Below are positions 9,045-20,450 of a DNA stretch of 64,000 nucleotides, one piece after another. The notes under the pieces are model-generated. The model was not told the DNA's origin. It did no database searches and worked only from the letters and a program-made list of their open reading frames with translations. The number at the start of each line of letters is the position of its first letter. Positions within the stretch are counted from its first letter, which is position 1. Made by a program: the position numbers and the translations under genes. The stretch is from Anaerolineae bacterium (GTDB lineage: Bacteria > Chloroflexota > Anaerolineae > Aggregatilineales > Phototrophicaceae), in contig JAHDWN010000026.1 of assembly GCA_023382675.1 (NCBI GenBank), positions 34,539 through 98,538 on the forward strand. Direction: 5' to 3'.

Positions 9045-9785
9045 TCAATCCACGAAGCGATACTTGATCAGTGTCCACAACGCAATCGGCGCGTCTGTCC
9101 ATTTGATCTTCTTACCCTCTGTCCATTCGCGTCCATTGTAGGCAATCGGCACTTCATAGATGCGGATACCCTGCTTGAGCACTTTGGCAGTGAATTCCGG
9201 CTCGAATTCGAAGCCGCGCGCATGGATCACCATATCGCGGGCGACATCAGCCTTGAAGACTTTGTAGCAGGTTTCCATGTCACTCAGGATGGCGTTGTAG
9301 AGCATGTTGGTCGCCAGCGTCAGCATTTTGTTGGCAACCATATTCCAGAAGTTCATCGCCTTGCGCGGGCCGCCCAGAAAGCGCGAGCCATAGACGACCG
9401 GCGAAATGCCTTCGATGATCGGCTGGATCAGGTGTGGGTAATCGCGCGGGTCATATTCGAGGTCGGCATCCTGGATCAGCAAAATGTCACCAGAGGCTGC
9501 CGCGAAGCCGGTGACGAGTGCCGCACCTTTGCCCTTGTTCTGCTCGTGGAAGATGATGCGCACGCCATCACGTCTCTCGTCTTGCATCTGGCGCAGTACG
9601 TCGCGGGTGCCGTCACTCGAACCATCGTCTACGATCACTACTTCGTCTGCCAGGCCGACCGCCAGAACCCGATCAAGCACCTTCTTGATGGTGTCAACTT
9701 CGTTATAACAGGGAATCACAACGCTGAGCTTCAACCCATTTTTATCGACACTCATCGGCACGGTCTGGTAATACGGCATCGCCAT
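9045..9785 (-). CDS. family 2 glycosyltransferase, dolichol-phosphate mannosyltransferase-like
   Basis: About 246 residues from the ATG at 9785, which has GAGG upstream. An ATG at 9755 and a TTG at 9851 are alternatives. The GT-A fold shows VVIPCYNE, VIVDDGSSDGT, KGKGAALVTG, the metal-binding DAD in LIQDADLEYD, and GSRF. No C-terminal membrane helices are seen, so it is the short soluble DPM1-like type that transfers sugar to a polyprenyl phosphate or to a glycan. There is no glycan cluster around it. Confidence 0.88.
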   Translation of the reverse strand: MAMPYYQTVPMSVDKNGLKLSVVIPCYNEVDTIKKVLDRVLAVGLADEVVIVDDGSSDGTRDVLRQMQDERRDGVRIIFHEQNKGKGAALVTGFAAASGDILLIQDADLEYDPRDYPHLIQPIIEGISPVVYGSRFLGGPRKAMNFWNMVANKMLTLATNMLYNAILSDMETCYKVFKADVARDMVIHARGFEFEPEFTAKVLKQGIRIYEVPIAYNGREWTEGKKIKWTDAPIALWTLIKYRFVD

Positions 9786-10022
9786 CGGTTGTTCAATCCT
9801 CGTCACAAACAGACTGCACCCGTTCTCCAGGTGCACAATAATCAGCTTCAATCAAGTGCATTCTAATCGGAAGCCGACGCTCAATCCAGTGAGAACCAGT
9901 GTAAACAGTGTACGGGTAGATTTGTGCCTGCCAGCCCAAAGAAATATTGATCCAACTTGAAGCTGCTCCAGTTCACAGCAGAATCAGAGCAAAGTGTGTG
10001 GCTAACTTGAATGGGGGACACC

Positions 10023-10739
10023 TTACGAGAGGCGGGTTGGCATGGTATAGCCCTGGCCGGGCGCTGTGACGACGTAAGTGGGATGCCGTGGGTTCTCTTC
10101 CAGCTTCTGGCGCAGACGCGAGATATTCACCCGCAGCACCGAGTAATCACCCTCATATTGCTCGCCCCACACGTTGCGCAGCAGTTCGTCGTGGGAAACG
10201 ACCTGCCCGGCTTTGCGCATGAGCGTCGCCAAGATGCCATACTCGATGGGTGTCAGATGCAGTCGTTTGCCGCGCATCGTCGCCTGCCGCCGCGCCAGGT
10301 CCAGCTCCAACTGGCGGACATTCAAACGCGGTTCTGCCACTGGTGTCCAGCGCACTCGACGCAGCAGCGCGCCCACGCGCGCGATCAATTCTTCCGGCGA
10401 GAATGGCTTGCTCAAGAAATCGTCCGCGCCGGCCTCCAGCGCCACAACTTTGTCGCGTTCCTGGGTGAGGCCGCTGAGGATGATCATCGGCAGAAACGAC
10501 TGCTCACGCACCGTCCGCAGCACATCCATGCCGTCAATATCGGGCAGGTTGAGATCGAGCAGCACCAGATCGGGCGTGGTCGCCTGAATTTCCTCTAACG
10601 CAGTCGTGCCGGTCTCGACGCTGACCGTTGTGTAACCTGCCGTTTCCAGAAGCATCGCCACCACTTCGGCGGTATCGCTGTCGTCTTCTACGATCAGAAT
10701 TTGGCGAGTCTCTTCGGTGTCTTCTAGTACGGCAGGCAT
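10023..10739 (-). CDS. OmpR/PhoB-type response regulator
   Basis: 238 residues. The receiver domain has the acidic pair Asp19-Asp20, phospho-acceptor Asp62 in LVLLDLNLPDIDG and Lys111 in FLSKPF. A C-terminal winged helix starts near residue 140 and ends with TYVVTAPGQGYTM, typical of OmpR DNA-binding domains. No histidine kinase is adjacent, so it is an orphan here. A promoter candidate and AGAGG ribosome site lie just upstream. Confidence 0.94.
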   Translation of the reverse strand: MPAVLEDTEETRQILIVEDDSDTAEVVAMLLETAGYTTVSVETGTTALEEIQATTPDLVLLDLNLPDIDGMDVLRTVREQSFLPMIILSGLTQERDKVVALEAGADDFLSKPFSPEELIARVGALLRRVRWTPVAEPRLNVRQLELDLARRQATMRGKRLHLTPIEYGILATLMRKAGQVVSHDELLRNVWGEQYEGDYSVLRVNISRLRQKLEENPRHPTYVVTAPGQGYTMPTRLS

Positions 10740-10772
10740 AGCACTACCTCTGAAAGTCGGTTAAGTATATGG

Positions 10773-10803
10773 ATTATATCACGACTTTTTAACTATAACG
10801 CAA
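10773..10803 (-). promoter_or_regulatory. candidate promoter of the response regulator
   Basis: On the minus strand TTGCGT (10798-10803) and a perfect TATAAT (10773-10778) are 19 bases apart in an AT-rich stretch, 34 bases before the ATG. The -10 is strong; the spacer is two bases longer than ideal. Confidence 0.5.
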
Positions 10804-10833
10804 CTTTTCCGTAATGCAATAGATGCGGTCACA

Positions 10834-10869
10834 ATCAAACAAAAAGGGCCTGCCACCGGCAAGCCCTTT
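10834..10869 (-). terminator. rho-independent terminator of the secreted GH-A gene
   Basis: On the minus strand AAAGGGC-T-TGCC pairs with GGCA-G-GCCCTTT (10843-10869) around a three-base loop, followed by a T-rich run TTTTGTTTG. It begins 19 bases after the stop at 10889 and is the clearest intrinsic terminator in the window. Confidence 0.85.
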
Positions 10870-10888
10870 CACAACTGGCGAATACGTC

Positions 10889-12301
10889 TTATCGGCGCAT
10901 TACCGTGCTGAGCGTGGTACACGCCGGGCAGCCACCACCGGGCCGGATCAGTGCATAACCACCCATCGGGTCGGTGGGGGTGTAGAAGGGGAAATCTACA
11001 TTCCAGATGATCATCAGGCGCACGCGACCACTCTGGGCCGACATGCTGGCTGCATCCGCCAGCCACGCGGCGTGCTCGGCTACGCTGGTGTTCTGTGCCC
11101 AGGCGAACGTCGCTGGCAGCGGGTCGCTAAAGCCTTCCGGCGACAGATAGCCCAACTCTGTCCAGCAGACCGGCTTGCCGCCGAACGGGCTGTAGCCACG
11201 GGAGAGCATCGAGTTGAAGTAGTACGTCGGATAACTGCCGCGCGGGTCGCCGCTTTGCTGCGATGGCGGGATGATGCCTTCGTTGTAATGCAGGCCGACG
11301 CAGTCCAGATACTGTCCCGCGCCTGCCTGCCCCATCTGCTGCATGAACACGTCGTCGTTGCAGCCCTGCGCCGTGCAGCCCGCCGCGCCGAAGAAACCGG
11401 TTGGTGCGGGTGCGCCGCTGATCACGAGTACGTTGGGGTTCGCACCCTTGATGGCGTTATAGGCGGCTGCCAGCAGCCGGGTGTAATTCCCGCCGTTGAT
11501 CTGTCCCGCAGGCCATTCGCGGTCGATGTTCGGCTCATTCCAGACTTCGATGGCATCCGCGCCCTGGGCGGCAACCCCGGCTACGAACTGCGCGTAACGG
11601 TTGATGTAGTCGTCGAAGTTGCCCATCTCATTTGTATTGCCGACGACACCGAGCAGAATCTTGAAGCCGTTGGCGCGCGCGGCGCTGATCAGCCCGGCAA
11701 CAGCGGACGGGTCCTGGCCGAGCGTGAAGCGATGCTGCCGCTTGACCCAGGTCATCCCGGCGGAGCGCATGGTGTTCACGGTGCCGGTGTTCAGTTCAAG
11801 GACATGGCCGCCCAATTCAAACCCGCCGGTGGCTGCCGCGCCCGCGACCGGTGTCGGCAGGCTGCCATCCGGGCTGGTGGCTGCGGCTGCCGTCTCGACC
11901 GTCACTTCGTTACAGGCAACAACTATCGTTCGGTCAAAGCTGGTGCGCGCTTCGTACTGCTTGCCAAACACGTCAGTCACGAGGAAGCGCCAGCCGAAAT
12001 ACAGCTGGCGTGCATCGAGCGGATTTTCCAGCGTAGTGCAGCTATCGATACCGTTGACGAACTCTGCCTGGTTCCAATCCCAGCGGCGGACAATCGACAG
12101 ATTGACGGAGAATTTCTCTTCCAGGGCGGCGCGGGCGGCGCTGAAAGCCAGCCAGATGGGGTCGGTAGGTGTAGGGGTTGGCTCAGTCTGTGCGGCGGCG
12201 GGGGCAGCCGCGCCAGCCAGCGACAGGAGCACGATCAGCATTGTCGCGAGCAACAGCGACAAGCTTAGCCCGCGAGGTTTTGAATGAGACGGCTTCTGCA
12301 T
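10889..12301 (-). CDS. secreted clan GH-A glycoside hydrolase-like protein
   Basis: 470 residues from the ATG at 12301, chosen because AAGAGGT lies 10 bases upstream and the signal peptide begins there. The signal ends near AAAQ, then a short TEPTPTPTD linker. An N-terminal helical region is followed by a TIM barrel with EVWNEPN (acid/base Glu256) and VCWTELGYLS (nucleophile Glu about 382). The pattern resembles GH39/GH5-type retaining enzymes, but the substrate cannot be told. Four Cys in the CTAQGC/DCVG/PVCW region could form disulfides, fitting export. It is monocistronic with its own terminator. Confidence 0.8.
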   Translation of the reverse strand: MQKPSHSKPRGLSLSLLLATMLIVLLSLAGAAAPAAAQTEPTPTPTDPIWLAFSAARAALEEKFSVNLSIVRRWDWNQAEFVNGIDSCTTLENPLDARQLYFGWRFLVTDVFGKQYEARTSFDRTIVVACNEVTVETAAAATSPDGSLPTPVAGAAATGGFELGGHVLELNTGTVNTMRSAGMTWVKRQHRFTLGQDPSAVAGLISAARANGFKILLGVVGNTNEMGNFDDYINRYAQFVAGVAAQGADAIEVWNEPNIDREWPAGQINGGNYTRLLAAAYNAIKGANPNVLVISGAPAPTGFFGAAGCTAQGCNDDVFMQQMGQAGAGQYLDCVGLHYNEGIIPPSQQSGDPRGSYPTYYFNSMLSRGYSPFGGKPVCWTELGYLSPEGFSDPLPATFAWAQNTSVAEHAAWLADAASMSAQSGRVRLMIIWNVDFPFYTPTDPMGGYALIRPGGGCPACTTLSTVMRR

Positions 12302-12505
12302 ATTAGGTTGGACCTCTTGCATTAGGTTAACTGAAGCGCGCACATACAACGCACGCATTGAGGCAAAAGGCTACAACAAAAGCCCTGACTTTTCTATAGC
12401 GTTAAGCAAAATTACGCGCCTGCGCACCCTACGTAAAACATACGCTCTTGTGAGTGCGTATTGATAGTATGGATGTGTGCGCCATGTCTCCAGGGGAAAA
12501 TCATT

Positions 12506-13324
12506 ATGGCAACCCTGATCAAACGGCACCCGTTAGTGAGTTTCTTTGTCATTGCCTATGTGATAGTGTGGGTTTTCTCGATACCTTCAATCGCCATCAG
12601 CCAGGGATGGCTCGATCCAGCCTACAGTGGCTTGCGCGCCATCAACATCATCAGCAACTTCAGCCCGGCCATTGCCGCCATCGTTGTGACCGCTGTCGTT
12701 CAAGGGAGATCGGGCGTGCGCGCGCTGCTCAGCCGGCTGCGCTCCAGCGGGATTCCGATCTACTGGTATGCAGCCGCCGTGCTGCTTCCCCTCGTGATTA
12801 ATCTCGTCGGCCAGCTCGCCGCTTACCTGATTTCCGGCACGTCTCCTCATCTACCGGGCATGTCGTGGTATCTGTTTCCGGTCTACTTCGCTGGTATTTT
12901 CGTGATCGTCGGGCTGGCTGAAGAAATCGGCTGGCGCGGCTTTGCGCTGCCGAATCTACAGCACCAGCATACGGCGCTGGTGAGCAGTGTGATTCTCGGC
13001 GTACTCTGGGGCTTGTGGCACCTGCCGACCTGGTGGATTCCCGGTACGGTGCAGCATGATCTGTCGCTGCCCGTTTATGTTGCCGGTACCGTTGGCTTTA
13101 CGATCATCTTGACCTGGCTGTTCAATTCGAGCGAGGGCGCGCTGGTTCTGCCTGTTCTGATGCACACAGCGACCAACACAATCAGCGGGTTTCTGCCGGT
13201 ACCTACGCCGAATGGCTTGCCGATTCAGAACATCGTCACGTGGGGCGTGGCGCTGATCCTGATAGCCGTTGCGGGGGCGGCGCACCTGAGCAAGCGACGC
13301 GTCGAAAGCACGGCCAGCACCTGA
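12506..13324 (+). CDS. CPBP-family intramembrane metalloprotease (CAAX protease-like)
   Basis: 272 residues from the ATG at 12506, with AGGGGA upstream. Seven to eight hydrophobic helices are seen. Family motifs are EEIGWRG (Glu139-Glu140, Arg144), LWGLWHLPTWW (His172) and a late HTATN, which together form the zinc-binding catalytic site. Members cleave prenylated or other membrane peptides, or act in bacteriocin immunity; the substrate here is unknown. An earlier GTG-type start at 12461 lacks a ribosome site. Confidence 0.9.
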   Translation: MATLIKRHPLVSFFVIAYVIVWVFSIPSIAISQGWLDPAYSGLRAINIISNFSPAIAAIVVTAVVQGRSGVRALLSRLRSSGIPIYWYAAAVLLPLVINLVGQLAAYLISGTSPHLPGMSWYLFPVYFAGIFVIVGLAEEIGWRGFALPNLQHQHTALVSSVILGVLWGLWHLPTWWIPGTVQHDLSLPVYVAGTVGFTIILTWLFNSSEGALVLPVLMHTATNTISGFLPVPTPNGLPIQNIVTWGVALILIAVAGAAHLSKRRVESTAST

Positions 13325-13330
13325 GCATGA

Positions 13331-13763
13331 TCACACAGGCCGCTCGCAGTAATAACGCATACCGTGCCCGGGCACATCGTGCGCATCCGCACGGACGCCG
13401 AAGCCCAGCGCCCGGTAGTAATCAACTGCGCCAGCGCGCGCATTGCACCAGACCCGAGTGCCGCCGGACGCACGCACGTATTCGATGCATCGTGTCAGTG
13501 CCAGACGGCCATAGCCCTTACCCTGCGCATCCGGCAGGGTTGCCATGCCGCGCAAACGCCAGGCACGCGCATCATTGCTGCCCGGCGGCGGCTCGTGATA
13601 GATCGATGCGATACTGACCAGTCGCCCGCTGGCATATACGCCTAAGTGCAGAGTATCCGGTGCGTCATCGCCGGACTTGGGTTCGGCGGCCTGGCCGAGT
13701 ACCGACCGTACGCAGCAGGTATTGGTCGCTGTAGTGGATGACGCGGCACTCGGCAGTAGGCAT
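13331..13763 (-). pseudogene. GNAT-family N-acetyltransferase, frameshifted
   Basis: From the ATG at 13763 the first frame reads about 32 residues (MPTAECRVIHYSDQY, then RPG) and stops at 13667. The +1 frame continues seamlessly from about 13700 with GDDAPDTLHLGVYASGRL, then WRLRGMATLPDAQGKGYG, the acetyl-CoA pyrophosphate loop, and YYRALGF near the end. Both halves together make a normal GNAT of about 143 residues. So there is a one-base insertion or two-base deletion around 13680-13705. It could be a real lesion or an assembly error. It follows the VKOR gene by 22 bases. Confidence 0.8.
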
Positions 13764-13785
13764 GTGAGTTATCAGGTGGGGTATG

Positions 13786-14274
13786 TTACGCGGCTAACTC
13801 CCGGCGCAAGCGGATACCGGTCACGATCAGTTGGCAGATCATGACCGTTGCGGCTGCCAGACACCATGGGCACACGGCCTCCAGAAGTGTCAGCGAGACG
13901 TAAATCAGGTAGGTGTGATAGAGCACGCCGAAGAGCACGATGCCGAACAAGAGAATGACGCTGTAGTCACGCAAAAAGCCAATGCGATTGTCAAATAGCA
14001 GGATCGCGCCGATAGTCAGGTGAGCAAGCAAGCCCCAGGCGGCAGTCGGTACGCCGAGAACGTAGGCCCAGGCACTGTTTTCGACCACGCTGCAATTGAT
14101 GATGCCCTCGTTGGTGCAGGGTAGGACCTGTCCGCTCAACTTGTTATAGGTCATATAGCCGGTGATTAGTATTCCAGCGACGACCAACAGCAGACTGATC
14201 CGGCGGAGCAGCGCGCCCCTGGTATCGGCGGCCAATGCCTGAGCATCAGCTTGAGTCGCATTGAGCGTGGACAC
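13786..14274 (-). CDS. vitamin K epoxide reductase (VKOR) family protein
   Basis: 162 residues with four to five membrane helices. Loop cysteines Cys53 and Cys61 and the active-site Cys135-Pro-Trp-Cys138 near the last helices are all present, as in bacterial VKOR. These enzymes reoxidise a periplasmic thioredoxin-like partner (DsbA role) and pass electrons to quinone. No Dsb-like domain is fused and none is adjacent. It sits 28 bases after moeA on the same strand, probably co-transcribed. Confidence 0.93.
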   Translation of the reverse strand: MSTLNATQADAQALAADTRGALLRRISLLLVVAGILITGYMTYNKLSGQVLPCTNEGIINCSVVENSAWAYVLGVPTAAWGLLAHLTIGAILLFDNRIGFLRDYSVILLFGIVLFGVLYHTYLIYVSLTLLEAVCPWCLAAATVMICQLIVTGIRLRRELAA

Positions 14275-14302
14275 GATAGGTTCTCCTTGGATTCCCTGCC
14301 CT

Positions 14303-15553
14303 TTATACCATCAAAACACGCAAGACACGCACGGCAAAACTCTCGCCTTGCCGTGCGACCATGACGCCTTCTGGAATTATCAGCAAACCATCTGCCAGCA
14401 CCATCGACAACAGCGCGCCCGAACTCTGGGTGCCGGTTGCATAAGCGGTCGGGCGTCCGTTTACGCGCCGCAGTGTAACACGAATGTAGCTCTGCCGTCC
14501 ATCCGAGGCAATGTCTTCGCCGGTGACGGCCTGGATCGTCGGAATGGCGTCAGGTATGGCGAGCAGCTTGAGCAGCGCCGGACGCACGAACACGTCGAAC
14601 GTGACCATGGCCGACACGGGGTTGCCGGGCAGCCCGAAGAAGGGCACGCCGCCGAGTTTGCCATACGCCAGCGGCTTGCCGGGTCGGATGTTGATGCGCC
14701 ACAGATCGACGTGGCCCATTTCGTCCAGCACTTTGCGCACCAGATCGACCGCGCCCACAGAGACCCCTGCCGAACTCAGGATGACATCCGGTTTCGCAGC
14801 GAGCGCCTCACGGAAGCGGCGACGTATGTCGTCAAGATCATCACGTGCGGCAGGAATGCGCACAGGCTCCGCGCCGATCTCCGTCACCAGCGCGGCGAGT
14901 GTGTAGCTGTTAGTATCGCGAATCTTGCCTGTTTCGAGCGGTTGATCGACGGCCAGGAGTTCATCGCCGGTGCTGACGATGGCGACGCGCGGGCGGCGGA
15001 CAACGCTCACCTGTGCCTGCCCCAACCCGGCGAGCACACCCACCCCCGCCGCGCGGATGCGTGTTCCGGCGCTCAAAACGGTTGCGCCTTTACGAATGTT
15101 CTCGCCAGGCAGACGGACATTTGCGCCCTGCGTGGTCGCCGTGCGAATACCAACATCGCCGGGCAGCGTGATCGCCTCGCCTACCTGCCAGGTGGCATCC
15201 GTGTCTTCGACGGGGACAACCGTGTCCGCACCCTCCGGCAGCGCTGCGCCGGTCATGATGCGCGCCGCCTCGCCCGCTTGCAGTGTTCCCTGAGGTGCGA
15301 CGCCCGCCGGGATATCCATCGTCACGCGCAGATGGGTGGGCGCTTCCTGTGTCGCATGGATCAGGTCGGCAGCGCGGACGGCGTAGCCATCCATGCTCGA
15401 ATTGGCGAATGATGGCAGATCGTGTTCGGCGATCAGGTCATCAACCAGCACGCGCTGGTGTGCGTCTAGCAGCGGCACCGACTCGGCGGGCAGGCGGGCG
15501 AAATCCTTCAATATGCGCGCGAGTGCATCGTCTACTGACAGAAGATCGGGCAT
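14303..15553 (-). CDS. moeA: molybdopterin molybdotransferase MoeA
   Basis: 416 residues, the usual MoeA length. Seen are SSMDGYAVRAAD near the N-terminus, the GAALPEGADTVVPVED segment, VSTGDEL, the SSAGVSVG loop and the GLPGNPVS motif of the molybdopterin-binding domain, then a C-terminal beta domain. It inserts molybdate into adenylylated molybdopterin. No other moa/mob genes or molybdoenzymes are in the window. It heads the run moeA-VKOR-GNAT. Confidence 0.96.
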   Translation of the reverse strand: MPDLLSVDDALARILKDFARLPAESVPLLDAHQRVLVDDLIAEHDLPSFANSSMDGYAVRAADLIHATQEAPTHLRVTMDIPAGVAPQGTLQAGEAARIMTGAALPEGADTVVPVEDTDATWQVGEAITLPGDVGIRTATTQGANVRLPGENIRKGATVLSAGTRIRAAGVGVLAGLGQAQVSVVRRPRVAIVSTGDELLAVDQPLETGKIRDTNSYTLAALVTEIGAEPVRIPAARDDLDDIRRRFREALAAKPDVILSSAGVSVGAVDLVRKVLDEMGHVDLWRINIRPGKPLAYGKLGGVPFFGLPGNPVSAMVTFDVFVRPALLKLLAIPDAIPTIQAVTGEDIASDGRQSYIRVTLRRVNGRPTAYATGTQSSGALLSMVLADGLLIIPEGVMVARQGESFAVRVLRVLMV

Positions 15554-15760
15554 GATGCAGATTCCAGTTTACGCGGGCGATAGCAGAATTGAACCGCAAA
15601 AACGTGCCGGATGCAAAGAGGAGATGAATCTCATTGTTCAAGCTTCACGGCGTAAACAACGGCACGCGGATTAACAACCCGTAGTGAAGTCCCAGAATCT
15701 CGATACCGATCAGGTTTGCCTGGGCTATCTTTATTGCGCGCTTCGACAGGGGCGCGCCGG

Positions 15761-16342
15761 TTACACGGCAAACAGCGCTGATACGTTCATGCTGAAGCCG
15801 GGGATGAGATCGCCACCGTCCAATGTATCCTCCGCTGTCAATCGCTGAATGGTGCCGAGTGTGTGGACAATGACGGATTGAGCGCGCGCATTCAACACCC
15901 AGACACAGCGTACACCGTCGCTCAAATAGCGCGCCACCTTTTCATCAACATCGGTGTATTGATCGGTCGGCGACACCACCTCGATACACACATCGGGAAC
16001 GAGAATGAAGGGTTTTTGTTTCCAATCGGGATGGGCAGCTTTGTAAGTCACCATGCGCGCGGCAGCGTAGACCATCACATCAGGCAGCCGAGAACCTTTG
16101 ACCCAATCTGGTCTATCGGAGAGGACAAACGTTGATTCGGTATAGCGAACAATGGTGCCATTCCGTTCGAACGTCGCTAGAAAATCGTTGAGGAGCTTGA
16201 TGATTTCAGCGTGCTCGGCAGTGGTGGGCACCTTCGGCCTCCTCTGGTCATCAATAAGTTCAAACGGCCCCTCATGATTGAACAGGTCGATGAATTCTTC
16301 CATCGCCATGCCGGTGAGGGTGAGTGCTTCACGCCCGACCAC
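15761..16342 (-). CDS. Uma2-family (DUF820) putative endonuclease
   Basis: 193 residues from a GTG at 16342 with GGAG eight bases upstream; ATGs at 16309 and 16303 are alternatives without a clear site. The PD-(D/E)xK-like core is visible as LPDVMVY, ILVPDVCIEVVSPTD and DEKVARYLSDGVRCVWVLN. Uma2 proteins are widespread, often in many copies, in Chloroflexota and cyanobacteria. Their role is poorly known. It stands alone between moeA and dnaJ. Confidence 0.88.
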   Translation of the reverse strand: MVGREALTLTGMAMEEFIDLFNHEGPFELIDDQRRPKVPTTAEHAEIIKLLNDFLATFERNGTIVRYTESTFVLSDRPDWVKGSRLPDVMVYAAARMVTYKAAHPDWKQKPFILVPDVCIEVVSPTDQYTDVDEKVARYLSDGVRCVWVLNARAQSVIVHTLGTIQRLTAEDTLDGGDLIPGFSMNVSALFAV

Positions 16343-16519
16343 AAGCGGCTCCGATCATCTACTTTCACACGCTCAGTATACCATGGGGCAACGCGGCATG
16401 ACTCGATACCGAGAAAAAAGCGAGCGCTCCGCAATCGGCGCGCCCACTCTCGTATCGTCTGAATGTGAACCGCACCGGTTGCAGAGTTGACGCGTCAAGC
16501 CCAGGCAACCGGTCGATTT

Positions 16520-17659
16520 CTACGGCTGTTCGCCGGCGAAGAAATCCATCACGCGGTCAAAGAAGCCTTTGCCATTACGCTGCGGCGTGATTTCGTGGCT
16601 GAAGGTGTTGGCAAGCTCCTCGAACAGCCGCCGCTGTTCTTCGCTCAGGCGCGTGGGCACCTCGACCGAGATGTAGACGAGCTGATCGCCACGCCCGCTG
16701 TTTGAACCATCGCTGCGTAGCCTGGGCACGCCCTTGCCGCGCAGGCGAAAGACTTTGCCTGTCTGTGTCCCCGCCGGTATGACCAGTTCATGCTCACCCT
16801 CGACCGTCGGCACGAAGATGCGGTCGCCAAGTGCCGCCTGCGCCACGTTGATACTGATGTCGAGGATGACGTCATTGTCTTTGCGCTTGAAGTACTCATG
16901 CTCCTGCACGTGGACGACGGCATACAAGTTGCCCTTGGGCGCGTTCATGTCACCGGAATCGCCCTCGCCGCGAATCTGGATTTGCAAACCCTCGCGCACA
17001 CCGGGCGGGATGTGGATATTCAGCGAGACCGGGTTGCGCAGACGGCCTGCGCCGCGGCAGTTGTGGCAGGGAGTCTGGACGACTTCGCCTTTGCCCTGGC
17101 AGCGCGGGCAAGTCTGCACGCTGATCATCGTGCCGAGCAGCGTTTGCTGCGGGCGGCGGATTTCGCCTGCGCCGCTGCATTCCGGGCAGCGGATGAGTGT
17201 CGTGCCCGGTTCTGCGCCATTGCCGCCGCACACAGTGCAGGTATCCAACCGTTCGAATTCGACCGTCTTCTCCGTGCCGAAGATCGACTCCTCGAAGGTG
17301 ATCGTCACTTCGACACGGCGATCCTGGCCTGGTCGTGGCCCACGCCTGCGCGCTGAACGTCCGCCGAAGGCCGCGCCAAAGAACTCCTCGAAGATCTCGT
17401 CGAAGCCAGGGAAGCCGGTTGCGCTGAAACCGCCTGTGCTGCCAACGCCTGCCTGGCCGAAGCGGTCGTAGCGCGACCGCTGGTCGTCGTCCGAGAGCAC
17501 CTGGTAGGCCTCGTTGATCTCCTGGAACTTGGTGTGGGCCTCCGGGCTTTTGTTCACATCCGGATGCCACTCACGCGCCAGGCGGCGGAAAGCCTGCTTG
17601 ATTTCGTCTTTATTGGCGCCGCGCGAGACGCCGAGAACCTCATAATAATCACGTGCCAT
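16520..17659 (-). CDS. dnaJ: chaperone DnaJ (Hsp40)
   Basis: 379 residues. J domain with REWHPDVNK (the HPD needed to stimulate DnaK), a Gly/Phe region, then four zinc motifs CxxCxGx[25 protein letters not shown] and CHNCRGAG, and the C-terminal client-binding domains. Last gene of grpE-dnaK-dnaJ. The 163-base gap to dnaK is full of TTAGC/GCTAA pentamers. AAAGG precedes the ATG. Confidence 0.97.
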   Translation of the reverse strand: MARDYYEVLGVSRGANKDEIKQAFRRLAREWHPDVNKSPEAHTKFQEINEAYQVLSDDDQRSRYDRFGQAGVGSTGGFSATGFPGFDEIFEEFFGAAFGGRSARRRGPRPGQDRRVEVTITFEESIFGTEKTVEFERLDTCTVCGGNGAEPGTTLIRCPECSGAGEIRRPQQTLLGTMISVQTCPRCQGKGEVVQTPCHNCRGAGRLRNPVSLNIHIPPGVREGLQIQIRGEGDSGDMNAPKGNLYAVVHVQEHEYFKRKDNDVILDISINVAQAALGDRIFVPTVEGEHELVIPAGTQTGKVFRLRGKGVPRLRSDGSNSGRGDQLVYISVEVPTRLSEEQRRLFEELANTFSHEITPQRNGKGFFDRVMDFFAGEQP

Positions 17660-17822
17660 AGTCAGCCTTTAGCCTATAGCCATCAGCTCTTAGCCTTAGC
17701 TTCTGATTTCGAGCGTGCCAATCTAACATACAGATACGCACAGCGGGCGACGATTACACCAGGCAATCGCACCCGCAGCGCGTAGAACAGCTAACCGCCA
17801 AAAGCCAATCGCTAACAGCTAT
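17660..17822. repeat. TTAGC/GCTAA-rich spacer between dnaK and dnaJ
   Basis: The pentamer TTAGC or its complement occurs at 17669, 17690, 17696, 17790 and 17811, with further near-copies such as TAGCC between. On the transcribed strand the part next to dnaJ reads as a degenerate run of GGCTAA-like units. No gene is seen. Confidence 0.55.
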
Positions 17823-19724
<1,902 letters not shown>

Positions 19725-19747
19725 GTTTGTTTGTTACTCCTCATCGA

Positions 19748-19851
19748 GTTGCTTAGCAGATTAGCGAATTAGCATTCGCATTTTCGGGCGTTGACTTTGC
19801 TTAATGCTCATCCGTTTGATTAGCGAATTTGCTAACGGGCTAATGAGCTAA
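19748..19851. repeat. TTAGC/GCTAA array between grpE and dnaK
   Basis: Seven copies of TTAGC or GCTAA lie within about 100 bases: 19753, 19761, 19769, 19820, 19831, 19839 and 19847. TTAGCGAATTTGCTAA (19820-19835) is a near-perfect palindrome, and GATTAGCGAAT occurs twice. The last copy overlaps the grpE stop. The spacer could fold in the mRNA or bind a protein; neither is shown. Confidence 0.6.
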
Positions 19852-20450
19852 GGGGCGACCCGCACCAGTGCCGGGCGCAAAACACGATCACCGATCATAT
19901 AGCCGCGCTGCATGGTCAGCGTTATCTGGCCGCTGGGCGCGTCTGATTCCGGATCGGTACCGATGGCTTCATGCCGGTTCGGATCGAACATTTCGCCGAC
20001 CGGGTCGAAGGCGACGACGCCGTTGTCTTCCATCATCTTGTAGAGCTTGCGCTGCACCATCGCGACGCCATTGACCCAGGGATCGTCCTTGATCTCGGCA
20101 GGTACACTTGCCAGTGCGCGGTCGAAATCATCGACAATCGGCAGCAGGCTCTTGAACGCTGTGCCCATCGACATCTGATGATTTTCGCTCAATTCGCGCT
20201 CGACACGCTTCTTGTAGTTGGCAAACTCCGCGCGCGCGCGCTGCCAGCCTTCCAGATACTCGCCGGCTTTTTGCTGTGCTTCTACAATCTGCGCCTTGAG
20301 CGCCTCTACGTCACCTGCGGGCGCGCTCGCATCCGCCGCTTGTACAACATCTTCAACGCTTGCCTCGGCAGCCGCTTGCGCGGCCTCTTCGGCGTTATCA
20401 GCGGCGGTCTTCATTTCTTCTGAACTCACGCCTTCCCCTTCCCCCAACAT
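19848..20450 (-). CDS. grpE: nucleotide exchange factor GrpE
   Basis: 200 residues. A variable acidic, Ala-rich N-terminus (to about 65) is followed by a long coiled coil, the ANYKKRVERE segment, and a C-terminal beta domain ending in GDRVLRPALVRVA. It releases ADP from DnaK. First gene of the chaperone run. Upstream there is no HrcA CIRCE inverted repeat (TTAGCACTC-N9-GAGTGCTAA) that I can see. Confidence 0.95.
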   Translation of the reverse strand: MLGEGEGVSSEEMKTAADNAEEAAQAAAEASVEDVVQAADASAPAGDVEALKAQIVEAQQKAGEYLEGWQRARAEFANYKKRVERELSENHQMSMGTAFKSLLPIVDDFDRALASVPAEIKDDPWVNGVAMVQRKLYKMMEDNGVVAFDPVGEMFDPNRHEAIGTDPESDAPSGQITLTMQRGYMIGDRVLRPALVRVAP

